A stretch of DNA of 64,000 nucleotides from Procambarus clarkii. Its lineage: Eukaryota; Arthropoda; Malacostraca; Decapoda; Cambaridae. Both the position numbers and the translations under genes were made by a program. The stretch covers positions 23,031,753 through 23,095,752 of the forward strand of contig NC_091172.1 of assembly GCF_040958095.1 (NCBI RefSeq), given 5' to 3'. Every line of letters starts with the position of its first letter. The stretch's first letter is position 1. Shown here piece after piece: positions 62,255-64,000 of the stretch. Under the pieces are notes generated by a model. That model was not told where the DNA came from. It was given only the letters and a program-made list of their open reading frames with translations, and made no database searches.

Positions 62255-62701
62255 ATGCCAGATACCAAATATTTGATCTTTTTGTTGTTGGGACTCGGTG
62301 CAATCAGTCTCTGTCTTGGTAATGAGCAATACATTACTCCACAAGTTTGTGATAAAACATCTGAAAGTACATGTGGATGTGCTGCCACCAGCAGAAAGCA
62401 GTCTGAAAATATTGTTGAAACTGATGAGCTTAATGATAAGATAACAAGAGTGTCTCAAAATAATGACCCAAGTTTTAAATATAGCCAAGATGCCAACACA
62501 GTTGATAACTCAAGACGTACCAACCAAATGGTTGAGATTCCTGGAGGCAGATTTGTAATGGGTACCAATGACCCTGTTTTCCATGCTGATGGAGAACAAC
62601 CTGCCAGATGGGTAGAAATTGATTCTTTTTATATGGATATGTATGAAGTGACTAATGCAGAATTTGAACTGTTTGTTAATGCAAGCAGCTACAAAACAGA
62701 T
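62255..62701 (+). CDS. SUMF1: Formylglycine-generating enzyme, first coding exon
   Basis: 149 codons in phase 0; donor GAT|GTAAGT. M1-G22 (MPDTKYLIFLLLGLGAISLC) is a clear signal peptide. C40-G-C42 (STCGCAATS) matches the N-terminal CxC pair of human SUMF1 used for ER retention. VEIPGGRFVMGTNDPVFHAD (93-112) and EQPARWVEIDSFYMDMYEVT (114-133), then NAEFELFVNASSY, are the start of the FGE-sulfatase domain; N142-A-S is the conserved glycosylation site. The enzyme oxidises a Cys of sulfatases to formylglycine in the ER. The remaining exons, with the catalytic cysteines, lie beyond the window. Confidence 0.9.
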
Positions 62702-62919
62702 GTAAGTTTCTAGTATCTCTTGGATGTTCTAATGAAACACACATTACATGTATTATAGTTTTCCGAGTGGTTGTCTAAGGTTTGAAAAGTCTAACTTATG
62801 GATCTTTCCACAAGTACACAATGTTAAAAAATATGCATGTGATACATGAGTTGTAAACAGGTAAATAGTAGATTGCCTGATCACTTCAACCCTTGCAGGG
62901 TGCAAATTATATATACATA
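62702..62919 (+). other. SUMF1 intron, start
   Basis: AT-rich sequence after the donor; nothing else recognised. Confidence 0.5.
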
Positions 62920-63410
62920 CAGTGGAACCTTTGTATTCTAACTTAATTGGTTCCTGAAGATGAGACGAATGCCGAAATGTTTGAATACTGAACAAAATTT
63001 TCCTGTAAGGAATAATTAAATTGGATTAATCTGTTCCAAACCACAAAAATAAATATATTAATGCAATAATTAAATGAAATAAATGGTAAGATAGTACGCA
63101 CTTTACTTGCACTTAGAGTTGATGGCATATGTGAAGGTGGTGAGGCAGAGGAAGAGAGATGTTATTCTTTGGCAGGGGAGACCCCTACCATTATAATTCT
63201 GGTAGTTGTGCTTCTGGGGTTTACTCTTTTCTGTCTTGTTTTGTTTCCTTCATTAGGCTCACTGGATGCTTTTCTTAAAGGAAACTTGTCCAAGGATGAT
63301 TGCTTTTGCCTGCACTTTAAAATGTTTCTAAAGCGAGACATAGCATTGTCATTCAACAGGTTTATAACATGATTGTCACTGTTTACCCGGATGCCCTGAG
63401 GCTGCTCCAT
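62920..63410 (+). mobile_element. pogo/Tigger-like DNA transposon, 5' part
   Basis: After a TA the sequence CAGTGGAACCTTTGTATTCT and AACTTAATTGGTTCC is the terminal-repeat style of Tigger/pogo elements, related to the end at 7237. Inside is AT-rich sequence and GCACTTTAAAATGTTTCTAA. No transposase frame and no clear right end. Located in the SUMF1 intron. Confidence 0.45.
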
Positions 63411-64000
63411 TTGGGTTACAAGGACCTGTACTTAGAGGTGTTAGTCACTTCAACTTTGGTTTCGTCCACGCTCCCGAGTCCTTCCCAGGTTGGTGTTGTT
63501 CGTCCTATTCTTTCCCCCCTTCTGGTTCCCAAACATCTGAGGGTTTTAGAGTCGGGCAGGGTTTATACGGTAGTGAGACTTGGGCGACTTCAGGGGCTGC
63601 TCCATCCCAGTTGGCAACAGAGGCATTTGAGCCAGTTCTTCCTTCTGAAGCTTGTGTGTCTTACCAGCAGGCCCCATTCTTTTCTGCTGGACTCGGTCTT
63701 TTCTATGGGGGTTGAAGGCGTGGAGGACGGCTCTGCCCCGTGTCCTGGGCTGGAGAATCCTGCGGCTGGGGAGGAGTAGACTTGGAGGCTTGGGCTCTGT
63801 TTGACCCCGCTTGGGTGTTGGTACCCTCTTTGCAGGACAGGAAATGGCTTGGCGCTTTCCCCCCTGATAGTTCAAGTCTCCCTGTATGAGTATGACTTGG
63901 TGTCGGCTCATCCCCAGGTTTGGTTCTTCGGGGCCTTCTTTCCAGAGGTTTTCAGCTCGTCAAATCTAAGGAGGTTTGGGAGGCCATTCCTGCGAGACTC
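63411..64000. other. GC-richer coding-like sequence of unknown origin
   Basis: Frames on both strands (63369-63779 plus, 63546-63911 minus) and a plus-strand stretch WALFDPAWVLVPSLQDRKWL near 63800-63860 look like old retroelement coding sequence. I cannot name the family; it is broken and cut off by the window edge. It lies in the SUMF1 intron, and is not part of that protein as far as I can see. Confidence 0.3.

Noticed and set aside
63369-63911. A further SUMF1 exon
   Set aside because: None of the frames resembles the FGE domain, and the sequence has the look of degraded repeat DNA.

Overview
The window looks like nuclear DNA from an arthropod, most likely a decapod crustacean (the repeats resemble those I recall from freshwater crayfish; I could not check this by search). 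The reasons are split genes with GT-AG introns, TTAGG-type pentanucleotide runs inside transposons, tRNA-derived SINEs with poly-A or A-rich tails, and dense families of non-LTR retrotransposons. Nothing bacterial, no CRISPR and no operon structure is present.

Host genes fill only a small part. (1) A minus-strand gene at the left has three clean phase-0 exons (12772-12527, 7797-7690, 1921-1775), starts at a strong Kozak ATG at 12772 and runs off the left edge; I do not recognise the protein. (2) A plus-strand folate-receptor-like gene has exons at 37901-37991, 38198-38380, 38695-38939 and 39606-39818, perhaps with a first exon at 33173-33213. Its central exon carries a frameshift, so it is either a pseudogene or a sequence error. 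(3) The first coding exon of SUMF1 (formylglycine-generating enzyme) lies at 62255-62701 and continues to the right. A minus-strand 5' exon may exist at 25638-25780.

Mobile elements make up most of the rest. 3.8-7 kb: a piggyBac-type transposon cut off by a LINE. 9.2-12.06 kb: a head-to-head inverted pair of one LINE forming a palindrome of about 2.8 kb. 13.9-14.8 kb: two long-inverted-repeat elements carrying TTAGG runs, set in (TA)n. 14.8-24.25 kb: a C-rich minisatellite with higher-order structure. 24.25-29.4 kb: LINE pieces, a Penelope-like element with a GIY-YIG domain, and a fold-back element. 27.3-37.2 kb: three CR1-type LINE copies; the largest has an esterase ORF1 and an endonuclease/reverse transcriptase ORF2. 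41.7-51.2 kb: one old LINE split by four later insertions, including a nearly intact 6.3 kb I-group LINE with a 14-bp target-site duplication. 51.3-61.4 kb: a patchwork of LINE 3' ends, SINEs and hairpins. 62.9-64 kb: a pogo/Tigger-like end and unidentified GC-rich sequence.

The clearest signals are the palindromic LINE, the minisatellite, the nested 41.7-51.2 kb locus, 3' end sequences shared between LINEs and a SINE and between a CR1 and a Penelope element, and the folate-receptor gene with a single frameshift. No wholly new functional system could be shown from the sequence alone.
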